DNA of 64,000 nt, from NCBI GenBank assembly GCA_963678705.1, contig OY783220.1, forward strand, positions 7,709,001-7,773,000, written 5' to 3'. Below, in pieces: positions 41,155 through 50,724 of the stretch. Position numbers and translations under genes: made by a program. Under the pieces are notes generated by a model. It was given only the letters and a program-made list of their open reading frames with translations, did no database searches and was not told the DNA's origin. Origin of the DNA: Panorpa germanica. Taxonomy: Eukaryota; Arthropoda; Insecta; Mecoptera; Panorpidae. Each line of letters begins with the position of its first letter. Position 1 is the first letter of the stretch.

Positions 41155-41541
41155 CAGAGGCGGCCTTAGGGTGTGCCAAGTAAGACAATAGCCAGCGGCC
41201 CCGCATTCTCGCGCAATAACCCAAGTAGAAAAATTAATTACTATATATCTACTTGAATCTCGCGCCTCGCTCTTTAGAAATTCTACTAGAATCACTGCGT
41301 ATATCTTTTAAGGTATTCATGTACCTTAGTTTATCATCATTAATATTTGTCATCTTTGTGCTTGACAACTTTTATAAAACTTCCGATATAAAATGTTATT
41401 TCTCGTCAATTATCATCAAAAATACTTACATACAATTTACATAAATTATTCAAAGAACAAGTGATTCGCAAAGATCTGCCACCCCGGGGCCTCGCAAACA
41501 TCTCCCATCCCGGGGTCTTGCAATCGCTAAGGCCGCCCCTG
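41155..41541. mobile_element. Non-autonomous hAT-like element (387 bp)
   Basis: The left end is CAGAGGCGGCCTTAG (41155-41169) and the right end is its inverted repeat CTAAGGCCGCCCCTG (41527-41541), 14 of 15 matching. Flanks give an 8-bp target duplication with one mismatch: GTTGTCAA (41147-41154) and GTTGTCGA (41542-41549). CAG.GGCGG-type ends and 8-bp duplications are typical of the hAT superfamily. The interior is too short and stop-ridden for a transposase, and it is C/G-richer near both ends than the flanks. Confidence 0.85.
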
Positions 41542-41618
41542 GTTGTCGATAGAGTTGACATTATATGTGTCTTGTATAAACACACTTTATTATTAGATGA
41601 AGTTTTAACATTAAATTT

Positions 41619-41856
41619 TCAATACACCACTGTATTGAAAATATCTGTAGTTCATACTTAAGTACATGAAAGTACCACCTCTGCAGGAAGCTACATCTAT
41701 CCTAACACACTGTAAAATATACAACTTCGAACAGAATCATTTTAATTTGATAACAATCAAACCCAGAAAGTATAACTCTGGCCCGTGATCGAACCCTAAG
41801 GTCCACTGTGTCGTCTTAGATATATAATATGCATTTTTGATACAGTGGTGTATTGA
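41619..41856. mobile_element. Small TIR element (238 bp)
   Basis: Perfect 17-bp inverted ends: TCAATACACCACTGTAT (41619-41635) and its reverse complement (41840-41856). The left 145 bp recur at 52866-53010 inside F-box unit 2 with about five differences, showing a dispersed family. A convincing target duplication was not found, so the superfamily is open. No coding capacity. Confidence 0.75.
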
Positions 41857-43642
41857 TAAATATTAAAACTGAAACTTCTACTAATGGTAAAGTGTGTTAA
41901 TGCGGCTACACTCTACTTAAGAAGTCGCACGTTACATGGAAACGATTACAGTGTAAAAGGAGCCTTAAGGTGAGTAGTAATGGTGGTTGCGGTTCGCCGT
42001 TTAACCGCTGCGGTTTTGATAGGTTAGTCAGGGGTTGCCTGCCAGTCTAAACACTGAGGCACTGGTGTGGGCTTAGAAGCTACAATGACAACAAACATTT
42101 GCTCATCGCCAACATTGTTATATCAGGTTTTATGTTTGTTCCTGCATATTCTAGTACAGCAGCCAAATTATGTGACCTTGACCTTTATATTATACACATA
42201 AGGTTAACGACAACGAAAACCTATATGTAAAAGTAATTACTCACTTTTAATGGATAAAGTATCATTCCCACTCATTACTTTAATTTAATTTTGTATTTTG
42301 TATTTAATTTTAATTTTTTAGCATATGGCAATACGCGTAGACATTCAATTTATTTTTTAAGTTTTCTTAGTTTATTTACAAGGTCCAATGTTTTAAATTA
42401 AAAATATTAAATTAAGAAAAACTATATTATATTATAACCTCCAAAATGTGAAAATCTGTCACAATGCAGTAGGATTTACTGTTAAAAGAAGTTTAATGTC
42501 AGTTTTAGAAAAATAGAGAAGTGAAAACAATTTCTGTTACTAATTGTTATTAAAAATAGCAATTTTAATTATTACACATACAATTTTGTCGAACTGTCAA
42601 AATTTATATTACTAACGCAGTAATGCATACGCACTAACTAAAATAACTAAACTTAAATTAAAACACAAGTGTGAAAAGGAATGCTTAAATGTTTGGTATC
42701 TTGCGAATACAAAAACACATATTTTGGATAATTTTTACCTTTATACGGGTTCACCAGGGTCTGTTGAAAAAGTGTCAAAAAAATGCTTCTTCTTAATTAA
42801 AAAAAATAATAATAACAATATTTGTATAAGGTGGTATAAGGTGATTGAACCTGCCCTTATGCCTACTTAAATACTTATCATTTACAAAGAAAAGAAACAA
42901 AAGAATTTTTACTGAAAGAAAGTCAAATATGCAATGGGTCCCAGCGTATGGATGACTACACTGCACTTTTCCGGAAAAGCACGAATTTCTTTTATTTTTT
43001 GTAGGAATTATTTCTAGCATAAAGTAAGACGTTCCTGAAAATTTCAACGTTGATAAATCCTGGTACCTAATGGGTTAAATAAAAATGCAAATCAGTTAAA
43101 AGCGCCTGCTACGTATGCTACTCTTACAACACGTACTGTTTTTCGTAAATTGACATTTTCATGGTATAACATTTCACAGTGGTTATTCGTTGTGGTTGTG
43201 GCAGTCAGACATCTCTGAAACTACAGGCCCACAGGCGATAGATAGTTTGAAATTGAACATTTTTATTTTTACGTTTTGGTTCTGGTTCTGCAGAGAGTGG
43301 AATGATACTTCACTTTGTCGATTCGACGGAGTCTTCAATAAAGAGAAAAATCTGGGTTTCGAAGATCGCTTGTCGCAGTTCAAGCATACGTTTTAGGAAA
43401 AACATGCAATAAATAATAGAGAATCGGTGTAGATATATTTCCACATATAAGTTCTGAGAATTTGAATTATTCATGGTTTGAATAGTTCATGTATACGTCT
43501 ATTACTTTCAAAAGCAATCAATGAAACTACGTACACAAGAGCAATAAATTGTCAAAAACGATTCTATAGAGTTTGATAAAATATAAGTGTGATATTAATA
43601 AACGTGTCGTTAATTTATTTACAAAATTCCAAATGTTTTGGG
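41857..43642. other. Intergenic DNA, no gene recognised
   Basis: AT-rich with a slightly GC-richer patch at 41980-42080. Overlapping open frames on both strands at 43183-43396 share the same bases and have no domain similarity I recognise. No repeat structure was found. Confidence 0.45.
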
Positions 43643-43645
43643 CAG

Positions 43646-44685
43646 GGGCCCTATTCCTGAATTTTGCGAGCAATGTTCGCAATCGAACAAATTCGATCGA
43701 AACGAGTACAGTAAGATTCGATCACAATTGTAAACACTATTCTTGAATGCAATCGAAACTAACATTATCCATTCGATTGAATACATTGTGTAGAACGTTT
43801 TGTAGACCAGCAAAATGCGGGAAATTTAAATTAATTTAAATATTTTTTGTAAGTTGGATATCATTATCTGGTTAAACTATTATTTCTACGGTTTTTCTGG
43901 ATTTTAAAAGAAGCATTTATCTTAGTATAGTACAAATTTAATATTGAATACAGAGTTTGCATAATAATTTATATATTCTCCTATTTATTAATTTTATAGA
44001 ACTTTCAATCATTTCACAATTAAATTTTAAAAATTATATGCATTAATAGAATATTAGAATACATTATATTTGTTAAATTACGATAGATTAAAAAACAGCA
44101 CTTATTTTAATAAGTATATTTAAGAATAAACACAATGTACTATTTCTAATTTTATTAATAAATAAACAGTATATTCTATTATAAATAATTAATAGATCTA
44201 ATTAAGTGTTTTGGCTACGTCTAGTTTCAGATTCTAATGGTTGTATTTTCTTTATAATTTAACTCCGTTTTTTCAAGCATAGCTAAATTATTTAAAGCCA
44301 TACTTCTTAGAGATGTCATTTTTAATAAATAAATATAAAGCGCAATAAAAAGTAATAGAAAAATTTTAGGTTAACTTCAACAAATATTTATTTTTTTGAC
44401 ATTTCAAAAAATAAAAAAATTGACATCAGAAAAATAGAACAAGCAACACTAATTTTACTAAATATTCTTGCCTGAAACAGTGATAACTAATAAAAATCAC
44501 TAAAATTTACTGTTCGATCGTAATCGCAAGCTAAATAGTCGACGTGCAAATGTTCACTTTTTTGCTCGATTTCTTTGCTCGTAAATTTTCGTAAAATTTT
44601 TAGAAATAGCACTTTTGAGTAAATCGAGTGATTTTTACGGAAAGAGGAAGAGTTTACGATTCGATTAAACTCAGGAATAGTGCCC
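43646..44685. mobile_element. TIR element, Harbinger-like ends (1040 bp), unit 1
   Basis: The left end GGGCCCTATTCCTGA (43646-43660) and the inverted right end TCAGGAATAGTGCCC (44671-44685) match at 14 of 15 positions. A 3-bp direct CAG lies on both sides (43643-43645, 44686-44688). GGGC..TATTC ends with 3-bp duplications recall PIF/Harbinger MITEs. Subterminal TTCGATCG motifs occur near both ends. Open frames inside (such as 44487-44711 minus) overlap the TIR and do not look like transposase. Units 2 and 3 keep the interior and the right end (49643, 54381) but not this left end. Confidence 0.7.
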
Positions 44686-44812
44686 CAGCATGTGAAATAT
44701 ATTAAATACAATAAGATTTGTCATCATATTCAAGATGCGTATGATTTGTTTGTCATGAAATAGTTAATTTACAGTTCAGTTTCTCACTTACCGGCTTGTC
44801 TACTTTATCGGC

Positions 44813-44819
44813 TATAAAT
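44813..44819 (+). promoter_or_regulatory. TATA box of F-box gene copy 1
   Basis: TATAAAT in the context TATCGGCTATAAATGGCG, about 150 bp before the splice donor of the 5' exon. The same context is conserved in units 2 (49771) and 3 (54509). The transcription start, expected about 30 bp downstream, is inferred. Confidence 0.6.
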
Positions 44820-44842
44820 GGCGAAACCACTCCACCTGTCGG

Positions 44843-44961
44843 AATGCAAACGAAAATAAAGTTGATGAGATCAGCATTAGTGATAGAACCGTCACTTTAC
44901 TAAATTGTTTACTGGGCAGCACTCACTACCAATTCAATTCAGGTGACTCCAGTTTACGAAG
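44843..44961 (+). other. 5' noncoding exon of F-box gene copy 1
   Basis: Start inferred from the TATA box. The end is set by the strong donor ACGAAG|GTATGTG. The intron runs 44962-45960 and closes with TTCTTCGTTTCTAG. The whole arrangement is preserved in all three units. A second possible donor, CAG|GTGACT, lies about 20 bp upstream. No long frame crosses the exon. Confidence 0.55.
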
Positions 44962-45741
44962 GTATGTGTTTTGTAATCATTTTTGTTATTAAGTAGTATT
45001 ATCATGAATTAGTGAACTGTGTTTTTAACATTAACTATAAGTATGTATAAAGAACTAATCAAACTCGTTACCGTGCTCTAAAAGTTGGAATTGTAAACGA
45101 GGAATTACCTTTTATTATTTAACAATAATCATTATTTGTTATTAAAATTATACCCTCTACTTCTTAAGTCACTGTTGAATAGAAAATATCATTGCGCTTA
45201 ATTCATTTTTGATCCTTATTATATCTAAACGATTTTACTACTTCCAAAAGAAATATATATATTTTGAAAAGAATATATTGTTTGACTTAACCTATGGTAG
45301 AAACATAACCTTACAAAACGGTAGTTTCATTGTTAATGTTATTTATTTTAATTTAAAAGTAATATTATGGTAAATATCTAGAATAAGTTAATTTTTTGTT
45401 TAAAAAATATTTAAACATCAATACGTATTATTTATTACACCACTTTCTATACATAAATAAACAATATTTCTGGTTTAAATTGAAATTTCAAATTTGAGGT
45501 TATTAATATTTGACATTTATTGGTTAATCTTAACAACAAAAATTGTTTATTTTTTCAAAGAGTGTGGTATATTGAATATTAGGAACTGATTTATACATCT
45601 TTTGACTTTATTAAAAGTGCAATTAGACAAAGAAAAGTGCAGTAGCTTTTTCACAACTCTCAAAACAAAATGTAGTTAATCTTTTGTAACTCTAGACAAG
45701 TGCCAAATCTGTTTTAAAACAAAATTGATATATCGCAACCA

Positions 45742-45743
<2 letters not shown>

Positions 45744-45823
<80 letters not shown>
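45744..45823. repeat. (TA)n microsatellite in intron 1, copy 1
   Basis: About 80 bp of TA dinucleotides with one interruption. The orthologous tract is only about 18 bp in unit 2 (50707-50724) and about 52 bp in unit 3 (55454-55505), so it is the main length difference between otherwise near-identical introns. Confidence 0.95.
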
Positions 45824-46037
45824 TTCTTTTATTAACACTTCACGGACTTCTTAGCCAAGGTTAATTTGTTTTGCAACTTTTTAACGTAGTTCACTTGTGA
45901 CAATGATATTGATACTTAATAATTTAGTCGTTAAATAATTAACGTTTTCTTCGTTTCTAGCTACACGAAGGTTTGTCAACGAATGCAGCGGAACTTTCAA
46001 TAAGTTTTCAGTTTAAATTTCGTGTTATTCTTCCATT

Positions 46038-46487
46038 ATGAATTTTCAAGATCTTCCATACCTCGTTATTAAGGAGGTACTATCAAATCTTCCACTATCG
46101 GACGTCTTGCAATTTGGAGAAGCCTTCCCTATGCATCACCAGGCTGTTCTTTCCCACTTCAGGTCATTGACTGTGATCAATGTAGATGAGATTACGTCAA
46201 GCACAGCTTCTTCATTCTTGAAATATTTACAAGAATGTGTTAATTTAAAGGAATTTAATTGGATAACAGAAAGAAAGGAAAGCCAGTTTAAGCAAATCCT
46301 ATTTATTGTTCAAAATACTTGTCCACGTTTAGAAGTTCTGAATATTCCTGGACTTCGACTGTCTATTGATGATATTCCCTATCTCCATGCATTCACGAAT
46401 CTAAGAAAAGTAAAAATTTTCTTCCCTCATTGCTTCGATTTACAAACATATATGATTCGAACCGGATGCTTGAGAGTGCGGCCGTAA
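46038..46487 (+). CDS. F-box/LRR-like protein, copy 1 (149 aa)
   Basis: Residues about 4-38 fit an F-box: LPYLVIKEVLSNLPLSDVL, with conserved LP, the hydrophobic I..VLS.LP spacing and the downstream aromatic/basic stretch. F-boxes bind Skp1 in SCF ubiquitin ligases (family knowledge). Residues about 60-128 contain two LRR-like stretches, FLKYLQECVNLKEF and CPRLEVLNIPGL, ending with NLRKVKIFFP, the part expected to bind substrate. The protein is much shorter than typical FBXL proteins. The start is the first ATG of exon 2, 77 bp after the acceptor at 45960. The tail PHCFDLQTYMIRTGCLRVRP is in a different frame from copy 3 because of a net 19-bp length difference. The stop lies inside a good splice-donor sequence (GCC|GTAAGA, 46484), so the message may continue to an exon at 47379. 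No expression evidence. Confidence 0.75.
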   Translation: MNFQDLPYLVIKEVLSNLPLSDVLQFGEAFPMHHQAVLSHFRSLTVINVDEITSSTASSFLKYLQECVNLKEFNWITERKESQFKQILFIVQNTCPRLEVLNIPGLRLSIDDIPYLHAFTNLRKVKIFFPHCFDLQTYMIRTGCLRVRP

Positions 46488-46511
46488 GACGCCTAACCGG
46501 GTTCCGAAGAA

Positions 46512-46517
46512 AATAAA
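46512..46517 (+). terminator. Polyadenylation signal AATAAA, copy 1
   Basis: AATAAA 25 bp after the stop, followed by AT-rich sequence. It is conserved in copy 2 (51411-51416) but altered to AATAAC in copy 3. Confidence 0.55.
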
Positions 46518-46825
46518 CATTTTTAATATTAATATTTTATCTAAGATTGTTTTATTCCATTTATAAATTAATCCCATTTTTAAATTCCCACTTAACTCTA
46601 AGCTATATAAGTAAGTTTTAGCATGTGAAATTTATATTAGATAAAGATAATGATTATTACTAAATATTGTTTATTACTGACGCATAACGCATGATTTCAC
46701 AATTTTAAAATTACATTTATTGTTAAAACCTTAAACTAAAACTAAAAACAGTGAGTGAGAATGAGCTTTATATACCAAAGCTAACTTTAAAAAACAAATT
46801 TTTATTTTTACGTATTGACTATACT

Positions 46826-47335
46826 TTCTAGCGTAGTTTTTTACGATGATTCCAAAATTGGAATTGGCATTAACTGCTGATATCTCGAAGACACCTATTT
46901 ATTAAAAAATAAATTATAGACTTGGAATCAGCATAAAAAGCTACGTTAAGAATGATTAAAAATTGAACAAATGAAAAATGTTATTTATTATAAAATTATC
47001 AAGGCCTATTTTACCTTTAAAATTTTCAATAAAAATATATTAATATTTTGACGAATTTTCGACGAGATATTTTCGAATTAATTTACGCCTGAGCATGCTG
47101 ATATCTCGAAGACACATATTAAAAAATAAATTACAGACTTGTAATCAGCATAAAAAACTACGTTAAGAGCTATTAAAAATTGAACAAAACAGATATATTT
47201 TTTTTTATTAAATTATCAAAGTTTATAATCTTCAAATTTTCAATAATAAAATAAGCACATATTTATTTTGATTTATTAAATATATTTTCTAGCGTAGTTT
47301 TTACGCTGATATCAAAATTCAACTCGTCAAACTCA
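46826..47335 (+). repeat. Diverged satellite-family dimer downstream of copy 1
   Basis: Two degenerate monomers in tandem. Landmarks recur about 217 bp apart: AATCAGCATAAAAA (46926 and 47143) followed by CTACGTTAAGA, each preceded by GCTGATATCTCGAAGACAC. These correspond to ATATCTCGAAAACCGGGACA and AATCAGCGTAAAAAAGTACG of the satellite B monomer, in the same order and orientation, with GTAGTTTTTTACGATGATT matching the first arm. Sequence identity is modest, so this is an old relative and not array spill-over. Confidence 0.75.
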
Positions 47336-47378
47336 TAACGAATAAATAAATACATAATTAAATGTTAACATGTTTTAG

Positions 47379-47529
47379 AAGGTTAGAAATAGAACTGGAG
47401 AAACTGTGTCAAATCTGTACAAATATTGAAAAGTTTCTAGCGCCCATTGCACTTATATTACGGCCAACACATCATCACAGATTACAGTGGTCATTTGGTC
47501 CAGCAGGACAACTCATTAATTTTTTGTAA
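47379..47529 (+). other. Candidate LRR-like terminal exon, unit 1
   Basis: Preceded by the acceptor ACATGTTTTAG (ending 47378). If joined to the donor at 46484 the phase fits (446 coding bases before the donor leave two bases, and this exon supplies the third). The 49-codon frame contains LEKLCQICTNIEKFLAPIAL, which resembles the LRR-like IVQNTCPRLEVLNIPGL of the upstream exon. The joined protein would be about 198 residues. Unit 2 fits the same way; unit 3 does not. The phase match has a one-in-three chance of being accidental. Confidence 0.35.
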
Positions 47530-47639
47530 AACTTATTTCTTAGTACGACAAAATGGGCTTGTGTCCTCATTTTTTAGTGGTCGCTTTTTCAATTGTTGAT
47601 TGAAATTGTTGTTAATAAATGTGTATTGGCGTGTCTATT

Positions 47640-48018
47640 TTATTATTTTTTTATATTTAATAATTTATTTGCCTTGACTTTCTTTCGTCATAGCCACCAT
47701 CAAACATTTTTTATACATCTTTTATAATTATATTTTATTTTTATAATTATATTTTATTTTACAAATTTCTAAATATTTCAATAATTCACTAATTAATTTT
47801 GAACCACTTAACAAAAATTAAGTATTAACTGGAAAAGTTTTAATCACATCTAATATATCACTATTCAATTTTGATCTTTCTAAACTATAATTTATGCATT
47901 CAAATATAATATGATCCAAAATTCCTTCTTCACCACATTGACATCTATAGTCAGATTTAATATTAATTTTGTACAGGTGAGCTGGAGTTTTGCAATGATT
48001 ACTTTTGATTCTGATTAT
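47640..48018 (-). pseudogene. LINE-A 3' fragment inserted in R element
   Basis: A minus-strand C-terminal ORF2 fragment: the frame at 47818-48057 reads RIKSNHCKTPAHLYK, then RCQCGEE and HIIFECIN with the Cys-Cys-His-Cys pattern intact, followed by a 3' UTR and an A/T-rich tail at 47640-47670. The last eight codon positions toward 48057 are R-element sequence. Unit 2 has the uninterrupted target (GTGTCTATTTTCTAAAATAT at 52529-52548), so the insertion is dated relative to the unit 1/2 relationship. Severely 5'-truncated. Confidence 0.85.
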
Positions 48019-48244
48019 AGTTTCTAAAATATCTAAATATTGACGGAGATATAGCAATTAAAAATTTAAATCGTAGTTTTAGCGCTAGAAATGGTCGGCC
48101 ATATTTGTATGATGTGAAATACATTTTAACGTCAATTATTTGTTGAGTAGGTCAGTGCTGTGGTAAGGTTTTGTAGCTGTTGGTAATCAAATAATTAAGT
48201 CAAGTCAAAGAATAATAAGTTTTTATTTTATTTAACCCTGCTAA

Positions 48245-48420
48245 GGCAGACATTATATTGAAAATTTATTGTTCCTTGAAATAGCTGTAAATAATTTTTG
48301 ATATATAAATACATATAACAGAGATTTATGAGCTGTAAGGTTGGCAGTGGTTGTGATGTCACATGCATTTGGAATATGTACAATTTGAGGTTCTAGTAAG
48401 CTACTTTATCAATATATACT
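48245..48420 (-). pseudogene. LINE-B RNase H-region relic, unit 1
   Basis: Homologous to the N-terminal half of the RNase H domain in the frame at 57459-58025 (minus): both carry the ATTATATTGAAAATTTATTG and TGAGCTGTAAGGTTGGCAG landmarks. Here the sequence switches to TGCCTTAGCAGGG where the longer copy continues into the SHKGIKGNE motif. It is non-functional. Confidence 0.65.
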
Positions 48421-48514
48421 CGTAGTACAGTTTTCTAGAAATAAAGACATAGGACACAAGCCCATTGAAAAAAATATTCTCGACTTAATATTAACGACCA
48501 TATTGAATACAGGG

Positions 48515-48590
48515 GATGAATTTTACACTAACTGATAGTACCCTGATTCGATCACAATTCAGGGTACCCTCACTTAGTGTACAATTCATC
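48515..48590. repeat. Short inverted duplication at unit 1/2 border
   Basis: Two 31-bp arms (48515-48545 and 48560-48590) are inverted copies with 27 matches, separated by 14 bp (ATTCGATCACAATT). The right arm continues to about 48690 as the inverted copy of the sequence that precedes unit 3 (about 53280-53360, with TTGAGTCGCCGAGCAT and GGCGCCTAAA). Unit 2 therefore begins with a partial palindrome. Confidence 0.85.
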
Positions 48591-48699
48591 AATCGCTTTA
48601 GGCGCCATAAGTCGCCATTTTTTGAATAGTGAACTAAGATGCTCGGCGACTCAACATTTGAAGGGAATGAAGGGTGAAGGGAATCCACTGAGCTAAAGT

Positions 48700-49643
48700 T
48701 GTCACAATTGTAAACACTATTCCTGAATACGATCGAAACTAACATTCTCCATTCGATTGAATATATTGTGTAGAACGTTTTGTAGACCAGCAAAATGCGG
48801 GAAATTTAAATTAATTTAAATATTTTTTGTAAGTTGGATATGATTATCTGGTTAAACTATTATTTCTACGGTTTTTCTGGATTTTAAAAGAAGCATTTAT
48901 CTTAGTATAGTACAAATTTAATATTGAATACAGAGTTTGCATAATAATTTATATATTCTCCTATTTATTAATTTTATAGAACTTTTAATCATTTCACAAT
49001 TAAATTTTAAAAATTATATGCATTAATAGAATATTAGAATACATTATATTTGTTAAATTACGATAGATTAAAAAACAGCACTTATTTTAATAAGTATATT
49101 TAAGAATAAACACAATATACTATATCTAATTTTATTAATAAATAAACAGTATATTCTATTATAAATAATTAATAGATCTAATTAAGTGTTTTGGCTACGT
49201 CTAGTTTCTTTATAATTTAAGTCCGTTTTTTCAAGCATAGCTAAATTATTTAAAGCCATACTTCTTAGAGATGTCATTTTTAATAAATAAATATAAAGCG
49301 CAATAAAAAGTAATAGAAAAATTTTAGGTTAACTTCAACAAATATTTATTTTTTTGACATTTCAAAAAATAAAAAAATTGACATCAGAAAAATAGAACAA
49401 GCAACACTAATTTTACTAAATATTCTTGCCTGAAACAGTGATAACTAATAAAAATCACTAAAATTTACTGTTCGATCGTAATCGCAAGCTAAATAGTCGA
49501 CGTGCAAATGTTCACTTTTTTGCTCGATTTCTCTGCTCGTAAATTTTCGTAAAATTTTTAGAAATAGCACTTTTGAGTAAATCGAGTGATTTTTACGGAA
49601 AGAGGAAGAGTTTACGATTCGATTAAACTCAGGAATAGTGCCC
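48700..49643. mobile_element. Truncated Harbinger-like element, unit 2
   Basis: Same interior and right end (TCAGGAATAGTGCCC to 49643, then CAG) as the unit 1 element at 43646-44685, nearly identical in sequence, but the left TIR is missing. It shows an 18-20 bp internal deletion relative to unit 1 near 49205. Confidence 0.7.
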
Positions 49644-49770
49644 CAGCATGTGAAATATATTAAATACAATAAGATTTGTCATCATATTCAAGATGCGTAT
49701 GATTTGTTTGTCATGAAATAGTTAATTTACAGTTCAGTTTCTCACTTACCGGCTTGTCTACTTTATCGGC

Positions 49771-49777
49771 TATAAAT
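49771..49777 (+). promoter_or_regulatory. TATA box of F-box gene copy 2
   Basis: TATAAAT in the same conserved context as copy 1. The noncoding exon ends at 49919 (donor ACGAAG|GTATGTG) and the intron runs 49920-50859. Confidence 0.6.
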
Positions 49778-50706
49778 GGCGAAACCACTCCACCTGTCGG
49801 AATGCAAACGAAAATAAAGTTGATGAGATCAGCATTAGTGATAGAAGCGTCACTTTACTAAATTGTTTACTGGGGAGCACCCACTGCCAATTCAATTCAG
49901 GTGACTCCAGCTTACGAAGGTATGTGTTTTTTAATCATTTTTGTTATTAAGTAGTATTATCATGAATTAGTGAACTGTGTTTTTAACATTAACTATAAGT
50001 ATGTATAAAGAACTAATCAAACTCGTTACCGTGCTCTAAAAGTTGGAATTGTAAACGAGGAATTACCTTTTATTATTTAACAATAATCATTATTTGTTAT
50101 TAAAATTATACCCTCTACTTCTTAAGTCACTGTTGAATAGAAAATATCATTGCGCTTAATTCATTCAGGATCAAATCCTTATTATATCTAAACATTTTTA
50201 CTACTTCCAAAAGAAATATATATATTTTGAAAAGAATATATTGTTTGACTTAACCTATGGTAGAAACATAACCTTACAAAACAGTAGTTTCATTGTTAAT
50301 GTAATTTATTTTAGTTTAAAAGTAATATTATGGTAAATATCTAGAATAAGTTAATTTTTTGTTTTAAAAATATGTAGAAATCAATACGTAATATTTATTA
50401 TACCACTTTCTATACATAAATAAACAATATTTCTGGTTTAAATTTAAATTTCAAATTTGAGGTTATAAATATTTGACATTTATTGGTTAATCTTAACAAC
50501 AAAAATTGTCTATTTTTTCAAAGAGTGTGGTATATTGAATATTAGGAACTGATTTATACATCTTTTGACTTTATTAAAAGTGCAATTAGACAAAGAAAAG
50601 TGCAGTAGCTTTTTCACAACTCTCAAAACAAAATGTAGTTAATCTTTTGTAACTCTAGACAAGTGCCAAATCTGTTTTAAAACAAAATTGATATATCGCA
50701 ACCAAG

Positions 50707-50724
50707 ATATATATATATATATAT
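50707..50724. repeat. (TA)n microsatellite in intron 1, copy 2
   Basis: Only about 9 TA units here, against about 40 in copy 1 and 26 in copy 3. Confidence 0.9.

Larger units (their letters stand above)
47552..48466 (-). mobile_element. R element with LINE inserts (915 bp), unit 1
   Basis: Bounded by the perfect 16-bp inverted repeat AATGGGCTTGTGTCCT (47552-47567) and AGGACACAAGCCCATT (48451-48466). The same termini occur singly at 38270, 38865, 52450 and 58086. Inside, in order, lie GTGTATTGGCGTGTCTATTT, a minus-strand LINE-A 3' fragment, the ACGGAGATATAGCAATT segment, CCCTGCTAAGGCAGAC, and an RNase H-region LINE fragment. No clear target duplication was found. It may be a non-autonomous DNA element that has captured LINE pieces, or a chance composite spread by duplication. 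Confidence 0.6.

Noticed and set aside
41780-41800. tRNA-like GGTTCGATCAC on the minus strand
   Set aside because: Resembles a B box, but there is no A box or cloverleaf around it, and it lies inside a small TIR element.
43183-43396. Overlapping frames on both strands
   Set aside because: Antisense shadows of each other with no recognisable domain.
44487-44711. Minus-strand frame repeated at 44487, 49445 and 54201
   Set aside because: It overlaps the right TIR of the Harbinger-like element and is repeated because the unit is duplicated. No transposase motif.
48491-48793. 100-residue minus-strand frame
   Set aside because: Lies over the inverted duplication and the truncated TIR element. 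The counterparts at 43619 and 53326 differ in frame and length.
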